Positions 18,369 to 27,725 of a stretch of DNA of 64,000 nt are shown here, in pieces. The notes under the pieces were generated by a model, which worked only from the letters and a program-made list of their open reading frames with translations, ran no database searches and was not told the DNA's origin. The position numbers and the translations under genes were made by a program. The DNA comes from Synergistaceae bacterium (lineage in GTDB: Bacteria > Synergistota > Synergistia > Synergistales > Aminobacteriaceae). The DNA lies in NCBI GenBank assembly GCA_017450125.1, contig JAFSWZ010000027.1:1-64000 (forward strand). Reading direction: 5' to 3'. How positions within the stretch are numbered: position 1 is the first letter of the stretch; each line of letters begins with the position of its first letter.

Positions 18369-20051
18369 ATGATGAAGAAATTAGCGTTATTGCTTGTGAG
18401 CATTCTCCTGCTTCAGGGGATTTCCCGCGCAGAAGAATATGACCCTCAGAACACGATGCTCGCGCTGAACATGGCGGTTGTGTCCGTCCACAGGATAATC
18501 ACCACGCAGAGCCGTGCAGTCCTTGATGACGAGTACCAGAACATCATCAATAACCTAAGTCTCGGCAACATACGTTCAGACCCGGAAATCACGGAGCTTT
18601 ACGAGAAGCTGCTGGACGTTGCGGGCAGAAAGAAGCTCCGCAGTGAGGAGGCAGAGTACCTCAGGAAGAACTACGACGCGGCGGCCAAGAAGTCGATCTC
18701 CGGCGCGCTGTCTGACTTCGGGAAGAGTTCTGTTGCGGCGATCCGCGAAGACGGGAGCATCGGAGCATTCTTCGGGAGCTTCAGCACTCTGCTGTCTGTC
18801 GGTGCGGCGAGCTATTTCAAGTACCAGACCGGCGGCGTGAACCTTAAAGGTTCTCTCGAGGACAACCTTTACCGCCTGAAGGCAGAAGACTTGGCCGACT
18901 TCAATGAACTTCAGAAGCAGCTGCTCTCGTCGTCGTGGAACTTGATGAACAAGTACAGCCTTCCCGATGAATACCGTCTCGTCCAGCGGTCAATGGATGA
19001 TTTCAGCAAGGCCGTCGACGGGGACAATGAACCTGCGCAGAAACTGAGGATGCTTCAGGCACTCGAGGATGATTTCCGCGTGTATGCTCCGTACTGGTAC
19101 TACAGGGCGAAGGCAGCTCATGACACCGGCGACGAGGAAGAAGCTCGGGTGTGCCTCGACGTGTTCGACGAAGTGTGGAGGCCGGTTCTGCGTAGAGACC
19201 CCTACATGCTGGAGGCGGCGAAGTTCAGGATAAATGACCTGGTGAAGGACGGACTGCCTTACGACGAGGAGAAGCGGCAGGTACTTCTTGGGTTCTGTGG
19301 CATCATGCGCGGAAACACAATGCGCGAGGACTGGGTCAACAACCTTTTTGCCGGAGCTGTATATTACGCTCTTGACGAGAAGGACGAGGGCATAAGGTGC
19401 TTGTCGGCGAACATCGATTTCGGCTACGAGGAGGAACTCAGCGGGGCAGTCCTGCAGTACATGAGGGCGGGTGTTCCTGCGGTGATGCTGTTCAGCGAGG
19501 CACTGCGTTTACTGAAGCTCAACGAACTTACCGCAGGCATGAGCAGTCCTGACCGGCAGAGAGTGTTCATGATTGCTGACTGCCTTGACGGAAAGGACGG
19601 AGCACCTGAGAGGCTCGCGCTTGTGGCCAAGACTCCGGCGGAACTCCACGCGCTTAGGGTAAGTCTCCTCAGAAGCCCGGAAAACTTCGCGGAAGTATCT
19701 TTGCTTGCGGAGAATCAGCCTCTGTCAGGCGATGAACTCTCGAGAGACTATGCCGTGATTCTTCCCGCGCTGAAAGTTTACTCGGACGACGGCAATGCGC
19801 TGGCAATGGTCATGCTCGCAGATATGTACCTTTACGGCTGGGGAGTTGATGAGTATCCTGAACTCGCAAAGTCGTTGTACTTCAAGGCTGCAGAGAAAGG
19901 TGAGCTGTACGCGCAGTCGATGTATGTCAGTATGCTGATACTGGACAGGAAGCGTGAAGCAGTTGTTGAGGTGCCTGAACCGTCAGCGGACAAGAAGCCG
20001 CAGAAAGACAGGAAGCCGCTGTTGAGGTTCTGGCCGTTCAAGAGGCAGTGA
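18369..20051 (+). CDS. Exported protein with C-terminal Sel1-like repeats
   Basis: The ATG at 18369 (or 18372) starts a typical signal peptide ending in SRA-EE. The roughly 540-residue mature protein is largely helical, with TPR-like spacing (PYWYYRAKAAHDTGDEEEAR). Near residue 490 it has a Sel1-type unit (LADMYLYGWGVDEYPELAKS) followed by another start of one. The C-terminus is basic (KPLLRFWPFKRQ). Sel1 proteins usually scaffold periplasmic or surface complexes; no specific role can be stated. No good ribosome site is visible in the preceding 12 bases, which are occupied by the terminator. Confidence 0.7.
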   Translation: MMKKLALLLVSILLLQGISRAEEYDPQNTMLALNMAVVSVHRIITTQSRAVLDDEYQNIINNLSLGNIRSDPEITELYEKLLDVAGRKKLRSEEAEYLRKNYDAAAKKSISGALSDFGKSSVAAIREDGSIGAFFGSFSTLLSVGAASYFKYQTGGVNLKGSLEDNLYRLKAEDLADFNELQKQLLSSSWNLMNKYSLPDEYRLVQRSMDDFSKAVDGDNEPAQKLRMLQALEDDFRVYAPYWYYRAKAAHDTGDEEEARVCLDVFDEVWRPVLRRDPYMLEAAKFRINDLVKDGLPYDEEKRQVLLGFCGIMRGNTMREDWVNNLFAGAVYYALDEKDEGIRCLSANIDFGYEEELSGAVLQYMRAGVPAVMLFSEALRLLKLNELTAGMSSPDRQRVFMIADCLDGKDGAPERLALVAKTPAELHALRVSLLRSPENFAEVSLLAENQPLSGDELSRDYAVILPALKVYSDDGNALAMVMLADMYLYGWGVDEYPELAKSLYFKAAEKGELYAQSMYVSMLILDRKREAVVEVPEPSADKKPQKDRKPLLRFWPFKRQ

Positions 20052-20064
20052 AGGGAGAAGCGTA

Positions 20065-21228
20065 ATGCGAGTAGGAATAATGACGTGGTTCACGTACCAC
20101 AACTACGGCACTGCTCTGCAGGTTACGGCACTCACGAGCAGGGTGAAGGCTCTGGGGCATGAACCGTCGGTGATTAACTACAAGCCCGACAGCCGCATGA
20201 AGAGCATAAAGCGTGAGGGGCTGTTCCGTTTTCTGGCGGTGAGGATTGTTCGGAGAATTGCAGGACTGTTCCGGCCAAGACACAGGAACTATGCTCCCGC
20301 AGAACGTGAGGAGAAGTTCCTCAGCTTTCTCGGTGAGAACATATCCCTTACGGAGAAATGCGACACAATGCAGGAGCTCGAGGATGTCGCAAAGAACTTT
20401 GACGCTGTGATTTGCGGAAGCGATCAGATATGGTCTCCGCTAGGCTTGGACGCACATTACTACCTTGACTTTGTTCACGACAGGGCGAAGAAGGCGGCGT
20501 ATGCTCCGAGCATCGACACTAACCACGTGAGGAGTGAGGCTGTCAGACAGCGGGTGATTGCGCTTGCCGGAGATATAGCGTATCTTTCCGTACGTGAGAA
20601 GGCTTCCGCAGAGACGCTATCCTTGTGGCTGAACAGAAAGGTTGAGGCTGTGCTAGACCCTGCGCTTCTGCTCAAGGCCAGTGAGTGGGAGAAATATACG
20701 TATACGAACCTGCAGATATTACCGACGGGGGGGGGGGGCTACTGCCTCGTTTACATGCTCACACCAAACGACAGCTACTACGAAGAGAGCAGAAGGATTG
20801 CCGGAGTGCTCGGCCTAGAGGTGAAAGTTATCCCTGTCTTCGTGGAGGATCTGCACCGTGAAGGCTGCATAACGTCTCCCGTAGGCCCGGCAGAGTTTCT
20901 AGCTCTGTTCAGAGATGCAGCGTTTGTCTGCACGGACTCCTTTCACGGAATGGTCTTCTCCATAATTTTTCACGTGAACTTCGTCGAGTTCGAACGCTTC
21001 GCACATGATGACCCCATCAACCAGAACTTCAGAATCTACAACATCGCAGAACTGCTGTCGCTTGAGAGCCGGATCTTCAGCGGCAGAGTTCCCGACGAAA
21101 CGCTGAGGTCAGCGATTGATTTCCGTGAAGTTGACCGCAAACTCGACAAACTCCGCGAGGATTCGTTGTGCTGGTTGAAGATAACACTTGATACAATTAG
21201 CAGCATCCATTCAGACAAGGAAGTGTAG
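20065..21228 (+). CDS. Polysaccharide pyruvyl transferase family protein with in-frame poly-G tract
   Basis: A 387-residue cytoplasmic enzyme-like protein. The N-terminal MTWFTYHNYGTALQVTAL, the VICGSDQIWSP motif, VLDPALLL and the C-terminal FVCTDSFHGMVFS are diagnostic of the PF04230 pyruvyltransferase fold, which modifies surface glycans. Residues 222-225 are four glycines encoded by part of an uninterrupted run of 12 G, just before the second Rossmann half. Gain or loss of one G would truncate the protein soon after. The gene is 13 bases after the Sel1-protein gene. Substrate unknown. Confidence 0.85.
   Translation: MRVGIMTWFTYHNYGTALQVTALTSRVKALGHEPSVINYKPDSRMKSIKREGLFRFLAVRIVRRIAGLFRPRHRNYAPAEREEKFLSFLGENISLTEKCDTMQELEDVAKNFDAVICGSDQIWSPLGLDAHYYLDFVHDRAKKAAYAPSIDTNHVRSEAVRQRVIALAGDIAYLSVREKASAETLSLWLNRKVEAVLDPALLLKASEWEKYTYTNLQILPTGGGGYCLVYMLTPNDSYYEESRRIAGVLGLEVKVIPVFVEDLHREGCITSPVGPAEFLALFRDAAFVCTDSFHGMVFSIIFHVNFVEFERFAHDDPINQNFRIYNIAELLSLESRIFSGRVPDETLRSAIDFREVDRKLDKLREDSLCWLKITLDTISSIHSDKEV
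20727..20738 (+). repeat. Poly-G tract, 12 bases, inside a pyruvyltransferase-family gene
   Basis: Twelve consecutive G encode the end of Thr221, three Gly codons and the first two bases of the fourth. At this length the frame is intact. Runs of this size are prone to slipped-strand mispairing. A second tract sits at the equivalent place in the paralog at 54793. Confidence 0.85.
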
Positions 21229-21232
21229 CATT

Positions 21233-22384
21233 ATGGAACTGGCAAAGAAATTCAGCAGACAGAAACCGTCGGGAATGGTGAGAGTCTTTCAGGCCATCGA
21301 GAAGATGACTGACGTGCTCAACCTCAGCATCGGCGAACCCGACTTCGTAACCGAGCCCGACATAGTAGACGCGGCGGCACGTGCGGCTAAGGAAGGCTTC
21401 ACGCACTACCCTCCGCTACAAGGCTACCTTGACGTTCGCGAGGCAGCCTGCGCGTACTGGGAGAGACATCACGGCTTCAAGGCTTCTCCTGATGAGGTAT
21501 ATATCTCGGTCGGCGGACTTCACATCCCGTGGCTGGCGTTCGGCGCGCTCCTGAACCCGGGAGATGAGGTTATGCTCATCGAGCCGTACTTCACGCCCTA
21601 CGAGGCACAGATTCGCGGGAACGGAGGAGTCCCTGTGTGCATCAAAACGCGCGAAGAGAACAACTTTGCGCCCAGCATCGACGAGCTCCGTGCGGCGGCA
21701 ACACCTCGAACCCGCGCAATAGTCCTCAACTATCCCGGCAACCCTTCGGGACGTGTGGCATCGCTTAAGCAGCTCGAGGAAATTGCCGAATTTGTGATTG
21801 AACATGATTTATTTGTGCTGAGTGATGAGATTTATGAGTCTATGGTGTTCGGAGGCGAGCACGTATGCTTTGCCAACATTCCCGGCATGAAGGAACGCAC
21901 TCTTCTTGCGGCGGGAGTCTCTAAGAGCCACTGCATGACCGGCTGGCGCATCGGCTACATGTTCGCCCCGCAGAACGTCATCAGCACAATGTGTGTTCTG
22001 TCGTCGTTCCAGACTTACGGCGTGAACACGTTATCGCAGAAGGCGGCGGCTTACGCTATGAACACTCAGGACGACAAAGTCAAAGCCCGCGCGGCAGTTT
22101 TCGGCGAACGCATGAAGATGGTGGAGCGCAGGTTAAACGCGATGAAGGGGGTGAAGTGCCACCCGGCAGAAGGAGCATTCTACTTATTCCCTGACATTTC
22201 GGGGACGGGGCTGAGCAGCGAGGAATTTGTGTGGCAGCTCCTCAATGAAGCACATGTAGCAGTTCTGCCCGGAAGTGCGTTCGGACAGACGGGAGAAGGG
22301 TATCTGCGCATAGCTTGTACCCAGTCTATGGAGACTCTCAGCGAGTCGATGGACAAGATGGAAGAATTTTGCAGGAGGTTTTAG
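21233..22384 (+). CDS. PLP-dependent class I/II aminotransferase
   Basis: Fold-type I aminotransferase, 383 residues. The ATG at 21233 follows AAGGAAG; a longer frame from 21188 would overlap the previous gene and adds non-homologous residues. Motifs: LSIGEPDF, THYPPLQGYLDVREA, LNYPGNPSGR, LSDEIYE, and AGVSKSHCMTGWRIGY with the PLP lysine. Resembles aspartate/aromatic or alanine aminotransferases; substrate cannot be set. It lies 4 bases after the pyruvyltransferase gene and 3 before the lipoprotein gene. Confidence 0.9.
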   Translation: MELAKKFSRQKPSGMVRVFQAIEKMTDVLNLSIGEPDFVTEPDIVDAAARAAKEGFTHYPPLQGYLDVREAACAYWERHHGFKASPDEVYISVGGLHIPWLAFGALLNPGDEVMLIEPYFTPYEAQIRGNGGVPVCIKTREENNFAPSIDELRAAATPRTRAIVLNYPGNPSGRVASLKQLEEIAEFVIEHDLFVLSDEIYESMVFGGEHVCFANIPGMKERTLLAAGVSKSHCMTGWRIGYMFAPQNVISTMCVLSSFQTYGVNTLSQKAAAYAMNTQDDKVKARAAVFGERMKMVERRLNAMKGVKCHPAEGAFYLFPDISGTGLSSEEFVWQLLNEAHVAVLPGSAFGQTGEGYLRIACTQSMETLSESMDKMEEFCRRF

Positions 22385-22387
22385 CAA

Positions 22388-24478
22388 GTGAAGAACAGCA
22401 AGTTTTTATGTTTAATGGCACTGGCACTTATTGTGCTCGTATCGTCAGGAGGCTGCGGAGGCGGAAGCAGCAGCTCATTCGTCGACAATAACAGTCCTGA
22501 TACACAGAGCCAGGACGTTACGCCTGCACCAACCAGCCCGGACGTAACGACACCTACGGTTGACGTTGAGGATCCTGAGACGGTATCGACGATACTTTCC
22601 GGCCTGAACGCACCGAACGGAACGGAGGTCATGGCTCTTCCCGAAAGTGCTTCCGGCAGTAAGAGGACGCTTAATGACCTCAGCGACGAGGAGAAGGCCG
22701 CAATTCCGGCGAACGAGACAGCGGCAGCAGCTCTGCCGACCATGAGCGTGGACAAAGATGCTGTGTACGTGTTCGGCGTTGCTCTGAACAACCTTAACGC
22801 AGGGGATGCGATTTACCTGCACATGATTTCGAAAGCTAATGCGGCGGCTTCAGAGTTTTCGGCGGCTGATGCAGAGGACGGCTCGTACATCTTCCTTGAC
22901 GACGACGGGAAGACTGTAACGACAGTCCCGGCGAACAAGCACGTTAATGCTGCAGTGTACATGACGGCGGGGAAGACTTACGCGCCGGTCATCACGAAGG
23001 CTTCGGCCTCATCCGTAACTCCTGAGGTGTCGCCGGACAACCCTTCTCCGACTCCTGTACCGACACCGACTAGTCCGGATGTTGCTCCAGAGAGCGGCGA
23101 TACTCCAGCACCCACGAGCCCGGATGTTACTCCCCAGAGCGGCGATGTCCCGCCCACACCTCCAGAGAGCGGCGACAATCCAGCACCCACGAGCCCGGAT
23201 GTTACTCCCCAGAGCGGCGACGTACCGCCCACACCGCCTACGGACAGCGATGACGCTACGCCTTCAACGGACAGCGAGGACGTTACTCCGTCGGTAGACA
23301 GCGATGACGCTACACCTTCAACGGACAGTGAGGACGTTACTTCGTACACAGCGACAGAAGAAGGGAAGCACGCAATCGAACTCACGAGCGGGACGGCAAG
23401 CTACAGTGATGTTACGGTAACGAAGACCGGCGACGCAACAGGCCAGAGCGACGGCGAGAGCGGCTACGACTGGACGGGCTCGAACGCGGCAGTATTCGCG
23501 AGCGGCGGAAGTACCCTGACGATTGAGGACGCGACGATCACCAGCAATGCAACCGGCGGAAATGCAGTCTTCGCGTACGGCGGCAACCTCAGCGGGAGCG
23601 GCTCGGGCGACGGAACGAAAATCACCATCTCCAACTCAACCATCACGACCAGCAAGAACAATTCCGGCGGCATCATGGTTACCGGCGGAGGAACAATCGA
23701 GGCCAGCAACCTCACCATCACGACGCAGAGCGGTTCATCTGCAGCCATCAGGTCAGACAGAGGCGGCGGCACAATCACTGTTACGGGCGGAACGTACACC
23801 GCGAACGGCCAGGGCTCGCCTGCGATTTACTCGACTGCTGACATCACCGGCAATGACGTTACGCTTGTTTCAGGCATCGCGCAGGTCGTCGTGATTGAGG
23901 GCGGAAACTCCGTAACCCTCGACAACGCGACTCTTACCGCGAACCACACAAGCCTTAACGGCAACGACAGCTACTATCAGGCAGTATTGATTTACCAGTC
24001 GATGTCGGGGGATGCTTCGGACGGCTCGAGCTCCTTCACGATGACAGGCGGAAGCATAACGAACGCGAACGGAGACATCTTCCACGTAACCAACACCACG
24101 ACGACTATAACCCTCTCCGAGAGCATCAACATCGTCAACAACGATTCATCAGGTTACTTCCTTAGGGCATCGTCCGGCAGTTGGGGAAGCTCCGGGAGCA
24201 ACGGCGGAAAAGTTACGCTTAATGCTGACGGCCAGGACATCAACGGAAATATGTTAGTGGACAGTGTCTCTACGCTCGCACTGAACCTGAAGAACAGCTC
24301 GGACTTCGAGGGAGCAGTCAACTCCTCAGGACAGGCAGGAACTGTCAGCGTAGTGCTCGATGCAACATCGACGTGGACGCTTACGGGCAACTCCTACGTT
24401 ACCAGCCTGACGAACAACGGCACAATCAACACAGGGAGCTATACACTTTACGTCAACGGCACAGCTTACACGGAGTGA
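22388..24478 (+). CDS. Surface lipoprotein with repeat linker and beta-helix domain
   Basis: Starts at GTG; signal peptide ends in SSGGC, a plausible lipobox. Residues about 55-205 contain a domain (DAVYVFGVALNNL, LHMISK, VTTVPANK) that also occurs before the Synerg-CTERM of the protein at 41779. A Pro/Ser/Asp repeat linker follows (about 210-320). The last 370 residues are Gly/Ser/Thr/Asn-rich, with repeated short strands (TITNS-, NATLTAN-type), as expected for a right-handed beta-helix or adhesin. Many such proteins bind glycans or surfaces. No Synerg-CTERM is present, so anchoring would be by lipid. Confidence 0.75.
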   Translation: MKNSKFLCLMALALIVLVSSGGCGGGSSSSFVDNNSPDTQSQDVTPAPTSPDVTTPTVDVEDPETVSTILSGLNAPNGTEVMALPESASGSKRTLNDLSDEEKAAIPANETAAAALPTMSVDKDAVYVFGVALNNLNAGDAIYLHMISKANAAASEFSAADAEDGSYIFLDDDGKTVTTVPANKHVNAAVYMTAGKTYAPVITKASASSVTPEVSPDNPSPTPVPTPTSPDVAPESGDTPAPTSPDVTPQSGDVPPTPPESGDNPAPTSPDVTPQSGDVPPTPPTDSDDATPSTDSEDVTPSVDSDDATPSTDSEDVTSYTATEEGKHAIELTSGTASYSDVTVTKTGDATGQSDGESGYDWTGSNAAVFASGGSTLTIEDATITSNATGGNAVFAYGGNLSGSGSGDGTKITISNSTITTSKNNSGGIMVTGGGTIEASNLTITTQSGSSAAIRSDRGGGTITVTGGTYTANGQGSPAIYSTADITGNDVTLVSGIAQVVVIEGGNSVTLDNATLTANHTSLNGNDSYYQAVLIYQSMSGDASDGSSSFTMTGGSITNANGDIFHVTNTTTTITLSESINIVNNDSSGYFLRASSGSWGSSGSNGGKVTLNADGQDINGNMLVDSVSTLALNLKNSSDFEGAVNSSGQAGTVSVVLDATSTWTLTGNSYVTSLTNNGTINTGSYTLYVNGTAYTE
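23087..23236 (+). repeat. Two tandem 75-base repeats in the lipoprotein linker
   Basis: The unit begins CCAGAGAGCGGCGA at 23087 and again at 23162, encoding PESGD-x-PAPTSPDVTPQ-type sequence followed by SGDVPPTP. Codons are almost identical between copies, pointing to recent duplication. Copy number is a plausible source of linker-length variation. Confidence 0.8.
23243..23342 (+). repeat. Two tandem 54-base repeats in the same linker
   Basis: The unit begins GACAGCGATGACGCTAC at 23243 and 23297, encoding DSDDATPSTDSEDVT; the second copy is incomplete. A few silent changes separate the copies. Confidence 0.75.
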
Positions 24479-24533
24479 TTCGGGGCGTAAAATATAGGCA
24501 TTTCCCAAATTCTTAACATGGAGGTAAGTGTTC

Positions 24534-25841
24534 ATGGTAGGCTTTGACTATTCCAACGCCGCAAGGTTCGTCCGAGATCATGAGGTCGAGAGCATGAAGG
24601 TTATTGCTCAGAATGCAGCAGAGAGGCTCAAGTCCCGGCAGGGTGAGGGCAATGACTTTCTGGGCTGGATTGACCTTCCGGTGAACTATGACCGTGAGGA
24701 GTTCGCGCGCATAAAGATGGCGGCCAAGAGGATACAGAGCGACTCTGACGTTCTTCTTGTGGCAGGCATCGGCGGATCTTATCTCGGCGCACGCGCGGCA
24801 ATCGAGTTCCTGAGGCACGGCTTCTACAACGAGCAGAGCAAGGAAGCCCGCAAAACTCCGCAGATCTACTACATCGGCAACAGCATGAACGGCACGTACA
24901 TTCAGGATGTGATAGACTTGCTCGAGGGCAAGGACTTCAGCATCAACGTAATCTCCAAGTCCGGCACGACGACCGAGACGGCAATAGCGTTCCGTGTGTT
25001 CAGGGAACTGCTCATCAAGAAGTACGGCCAAGAAGGCGCGGCGAAAAGAATCTACGCAACGACGGACAAGGCGCGCGGTGCTCTGAAGACCCTTGCTGAT
25101 ACAGAGGGCTATGAATGCTTCGTGATTCCCGACGACGTAGGCGGCAGGTTCTCGGTGCTTACGGCTGTGGGACTTCTGCCCATCGCAGTGAGCGGTGCGG
25201 ACATTGACGCGCTGATGGCGGGTGCTGCGGCGGCACGTGAAGTTGCTCTGAACCAGCCCTTCGAGAGCAACCCTGCGCTTCAGTACGCGGCTCTGAGGAA
25301 CATAATGCTTCGCAAGGGCAAGAACGTCGAGATTCTGGCGAACTACGAGCCCGCAATGCACTACATCTCCGAGTGGTGGAAGCAGCTTTACGGCGAGAGC
25401 GAAGGCAAGGATCAGCACGGAATTTTCCCGGCGAGCGTTGACCTCACGACCGACCTGCACTCTATGGGGCAGTTCATACAGGACGGAGCGCGCATAATGT
25501 TCGAGACCGTGCTCAACATCCAGACCCCCCGCAAAGATTTCGTGCTCAAGGCGCAGGATAACGACCTTGACGGACTGAACTACCTCGCGGGAAAGAATAT
25601 GAGCTACGTGAACCAGTGCGCAATGAAAGGAACAATCGCGGCGCATGTTGACGGAGGAGTCGCGAACTTCATGGTGAACATGTCGGCTCAGGACGAGCAT
25701 TCGCTTGGGGAGCTGTTCTACTTCTTCGAGTTTGCATGCGGAGTCAGCGGGTACATTCTGGGGATAAATCCCTTCAACCAGCCCGGCGTGGAGTTCTACA
25801 AGGCCAATATGTTCAAGCTGCTCGGCAAGCCCGGCAAGTAA
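24534..25841 (+). CDS. pgi: Glucose-6-phosphate isomerase
   Basis: Interconverts glucose-6-phosphate and fructose-6-phosphate. The ATG at 24534 follows GGAGGT by about 8 bases. The 435-residue length and motifs fit the bacterial short Pgi: [24 protein letters not shown] (sugar-phosphate loop), [14 protein letters not shown], the catalytic [12 protein letters not shown] region and [10 protein letters not shown]. It is closed by a strong terminator. Confidence 0.96.
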   Translation: MVGFDYSNAARFVRDHEVESMKVIAQNAAERLKSRQGEGNDFLGWIDLPVNYDREEFARIKMAAKRIQSDSDVLLVAGIGGSYLGARAAIEFLRHGFYNEQSKEARKTPQIYYIGNSMNGTYIQDVIDLLEGKDFSINVISKSGTTTETAIAFRVFRELLIKKYGQEGAAKRIYATTDKARGALKTLADTEGYECFVIPDDVGGRFSVLTAVGLLPIAVSGADIDALMAGAAAAREVALNQPFESNPALQYAALRNIMLRKGKNVEILANYEPAMHYISEWWKQLYGESEGKDQHGIFPASVDLTTDLHSMGQFIQDGARIMFETVLNIQTPRKDFVLKAQDNDLDGLNYLAGKNMSYVNQCAMKGTIAAHVDGGVANFMVNMSAQDEHSLGELFYFFEFACGVSGYILGINPFNQPGVEFYKANMFKLLGKPGK

Positions 25842-25862
25842 CCTCCTAACGTAAACACAATT

Positions 25863-25892
25863 CCCCTGCTCAACAAGGCGGGGGATATTTTT
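25863..25892 (+). terminator. Intrinsic terminator after pgi
   Basis: Stem CCCCTGC / GCGGGGG (one T-G wobble), 8-base loop, then ATATTTTT. Confidence 0.8.
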
Positions 25893-25985
25893 ATGGCAGG
25901 TTTTCGTGTATGATTATGTCTGCGGAAAGAGTGCGGGGCGGTATATTTTCATTCTATGCTGCTTCCCTTTTTCCGCCGCCCCAAG

Positions 25986-27635
25986 TTACTTGTCGTTGTT
26001 GAGGAGGCTATAGACTGCTTCAGGCTGCTGGTTCGCGACGGAGATAATCATGTCTTGTCCCTTGCTGAGTATCTGGAACTCTATGAACCTCATTGTTGAC
26101 TTGGCCTCGTCCGCATCGGTTATCCTGCTTCGGGACTGCGTGAGGTTTCCGCCGCTCTGTGCAAGGTTCGTCGCTGTGTGCTGGAGCGAGTCGCTGTAGG
26201 AGACAATCTGCGTCCTCTGCCTCACAACGTCTTCTATTGCTTTGTCGATTATCCCTATCGAACGTTCCGCAGTCTCACGCGTGAGAACATTGATGCCGCT
26301 AACTCCGAGCCCTTCCGACGAGACATCCCCGAACTGCACAGCGAAAGTCTCTGCCTGGTTCGTCCCGACCTGGAAGATTATCCCGCTGTTCTTCATGGTC
26401 ATGAATGCGTTGTACGCGTCCCTGCCCGTCAAGGTGTACTGCTCAGCTTCGCCGTCCCACAGCGCAGAAGTTCCCGCCATCGGGTCAAACTCTACGCTGA
26501 TGTTCTCGCCGATAACTCCGTGAAGGACATTGCCCGTAATCTTCACGTCAGAGGCAAGTGCTGCGCCCGAGTCCGCGTCGTACACCGAGACAGTGTAGGT
26601 GCTCTCTGTAGCTTCCTGTACGGTGTTGAGGCCGAGCGCGTTTATCAGGCTGTCGTCGCCGGAGAGGAACAGTTCTCCGTTCCTGCCGGGCACTGCACTG
26701 CGAAGGACAAGGCTGGCTTTGAGGGAGTAAGTCTCTCCGTCATCGTCAGACATCACCTCGAGGTCAGAGATCGTCCCGAAGTTCCCCGCGTCGTCAACGT
26801 ACGCCATCTGTCCGAGTGATTCTGACACCGCCGAGTTAATCTTGTCCGCAACATCGTACAGAGTGTCGTTGCCGTAAATCGTGAGGTCTGCCGTCCTGCC
26901 GTTGCCCTGTACAATCTTCAGCGTCTGAGGCTCCTCCACGATGAACGCATCACCCTGCGTGTCGGAGTAGAACTGCCCGATGTCCCGCAGAGTGTTCAGG
27001 CTCTCCGCGAAAACCTGAAACGACTCCTCGTCGCTGTCCTGCTGCTCTATCTTCGTGAGCTTGCCGACCTCGAAGATATTGCTCCTCTGAACCTGAGCTT
27101 TGCCCGGCTCTGCACGAACCTCTATCCTGTAGCTCCCCTCAGGCTTCCCCAGAATCGACGCTCCTCCGCGAACTGTCGCCCTCAGAGTGCTGTCGTTGGC
27201 TGACCACATCAGCCCAGATGTCCCGTCAAGCAGCTTCTTCGTGTTGAACTGCGTTATCTCTGCCACCATGTCCAGCTTGCCCTTGATGGCCTGGACTTCC
27301 TCGTCAATGTGCTGCCTCTCGCGCGAAGTCAGCGTGTCGTTGGCCGACTGTACGGAGAGCTCGCGCATTCTCTGCAGGAGTTCGTTGGAGTCGCCTAAGG
27401 CACCTTCGGCGGTCTGGAGGAGGCTGATTCCGTCTTGGGCATTCTTTACGGCCATAGAGTAACCCGCTATCTGCGAGCGCATCTTTTCGGAGATTGCGAT
27501 ACCTGATGCGTCATCGGCGGCAGAGTTTATGCGCAGTCCTGTAGCTAAGGGCTGTATTGACTTGTGAAGCATTGCCTCCGTAGCCCTCGCTGTGTTCAGT
27601 GCGGATAATGCCGTAATGTTGTGATTTATTATCAT
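25986..27635 (-). CDS. fliC: Flagellin
   Basis: Filament subunit exported by the flagellar type III system. The N-terminal D0/D1 domain is clear (INHNITALSALNT, TGLRINSAADDASGIAIS, AQDGISLLQTAEGAL, ELLQRMRELSVQ), and the C-terminal D1/D0 is helical (ITDADEAKSTMRF, SVANQQPEAVYSLL). The central 250 residues are variable. The ATG at 27635 places AGGGG 10 bases upstream and gives the canonical MIINHN start; an ATG at 27644 is too close to that site. No other flagellar gene is nearby, so it is an isolated transcription unit. A GC-rich inverted repeat (25935-25941 with 25976-25982) lies just past the stop but has no T-run. Confidence 0.93.
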   Translation of the reverse strand: MIINHNITALSALNTARATEAMLHKSIQPLATGLRINSAADDASGIAISEKMRSQIAGYSMAVKNAQDGISLLQTAEGALGDSNELLQRMRELSVQSANDTLTSRERQHIDEEVQAIKGKLDMVAEITQFNTKKLLDGTSGLMWSANDSTLRATVRGGASILGKPEGSYRIEVRAEPGKAQVQRSNIFEVGKLTKIEQQDSDEESFQVFAESLNTLRDIGQFYSDTQGDAFIVEEPQTLKIVQGNGRTADLTIYGNDTLYDVADKINSAVSESLGQMAYVDDAGNFGTISDLEVMSDDDGETYSLKASLVLRSAVPGRNGELFLSGDDSLINALGLNTVQEATESTYTVSVYDADSGAALASDVKITGNVLHGVIGENISVEFDPMAGTSALWDGEAEQYTLTGRDAYNAFMTMKNSGIIFQVGTNQAETFAVQFGDVSSEGLGVSGINVLTRETAERSIGIIDKAIEDVVRQRTQIVSYSDSLQHTATNLAQSGGNLTQSRSRITDADEAKSTMRFIEFQILSKGQDMIISVANQQPEAVYSLLNNDK

Positions 27636-27680
27636 GATATTCATTCCCCTATTGTAAAGATGCCGTATACTTGCAATAAG

Positions 27681-27707
27681 TATCGGGGATAAGCGCAAAA
27701 AAATAAA
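27681..27707 (-). promoter_or_regulatory. Possible sigma-28 (FliA) promoter of the flagellin gene
   Basis: On the minus strand, TTTA is followed after exactly 15 bases by CCCCGATA, close to the FliA -10 consensus GCCGATAA. The -35 matches TAAA only partly. It lies about 45 bases from the flagellin start. Confidence 0.45.
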
Positions 27708-27725
27708 CAGGAAGATACAGATTTT

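Noticed and set aside
23087-23342. Short repeats as a CRISPR array
   Set aside because: Repeats are in tandem without unique spacers and lie in frame inside a Pro/Ser/Asp-rich protein linker.
25935-25982. Flagellin terminator
   Set aside because: The GGGGCGG/CCGCCCC inverted repeat has a long loop and no T-run on the minus strand, so it is only mentioned with the gene.
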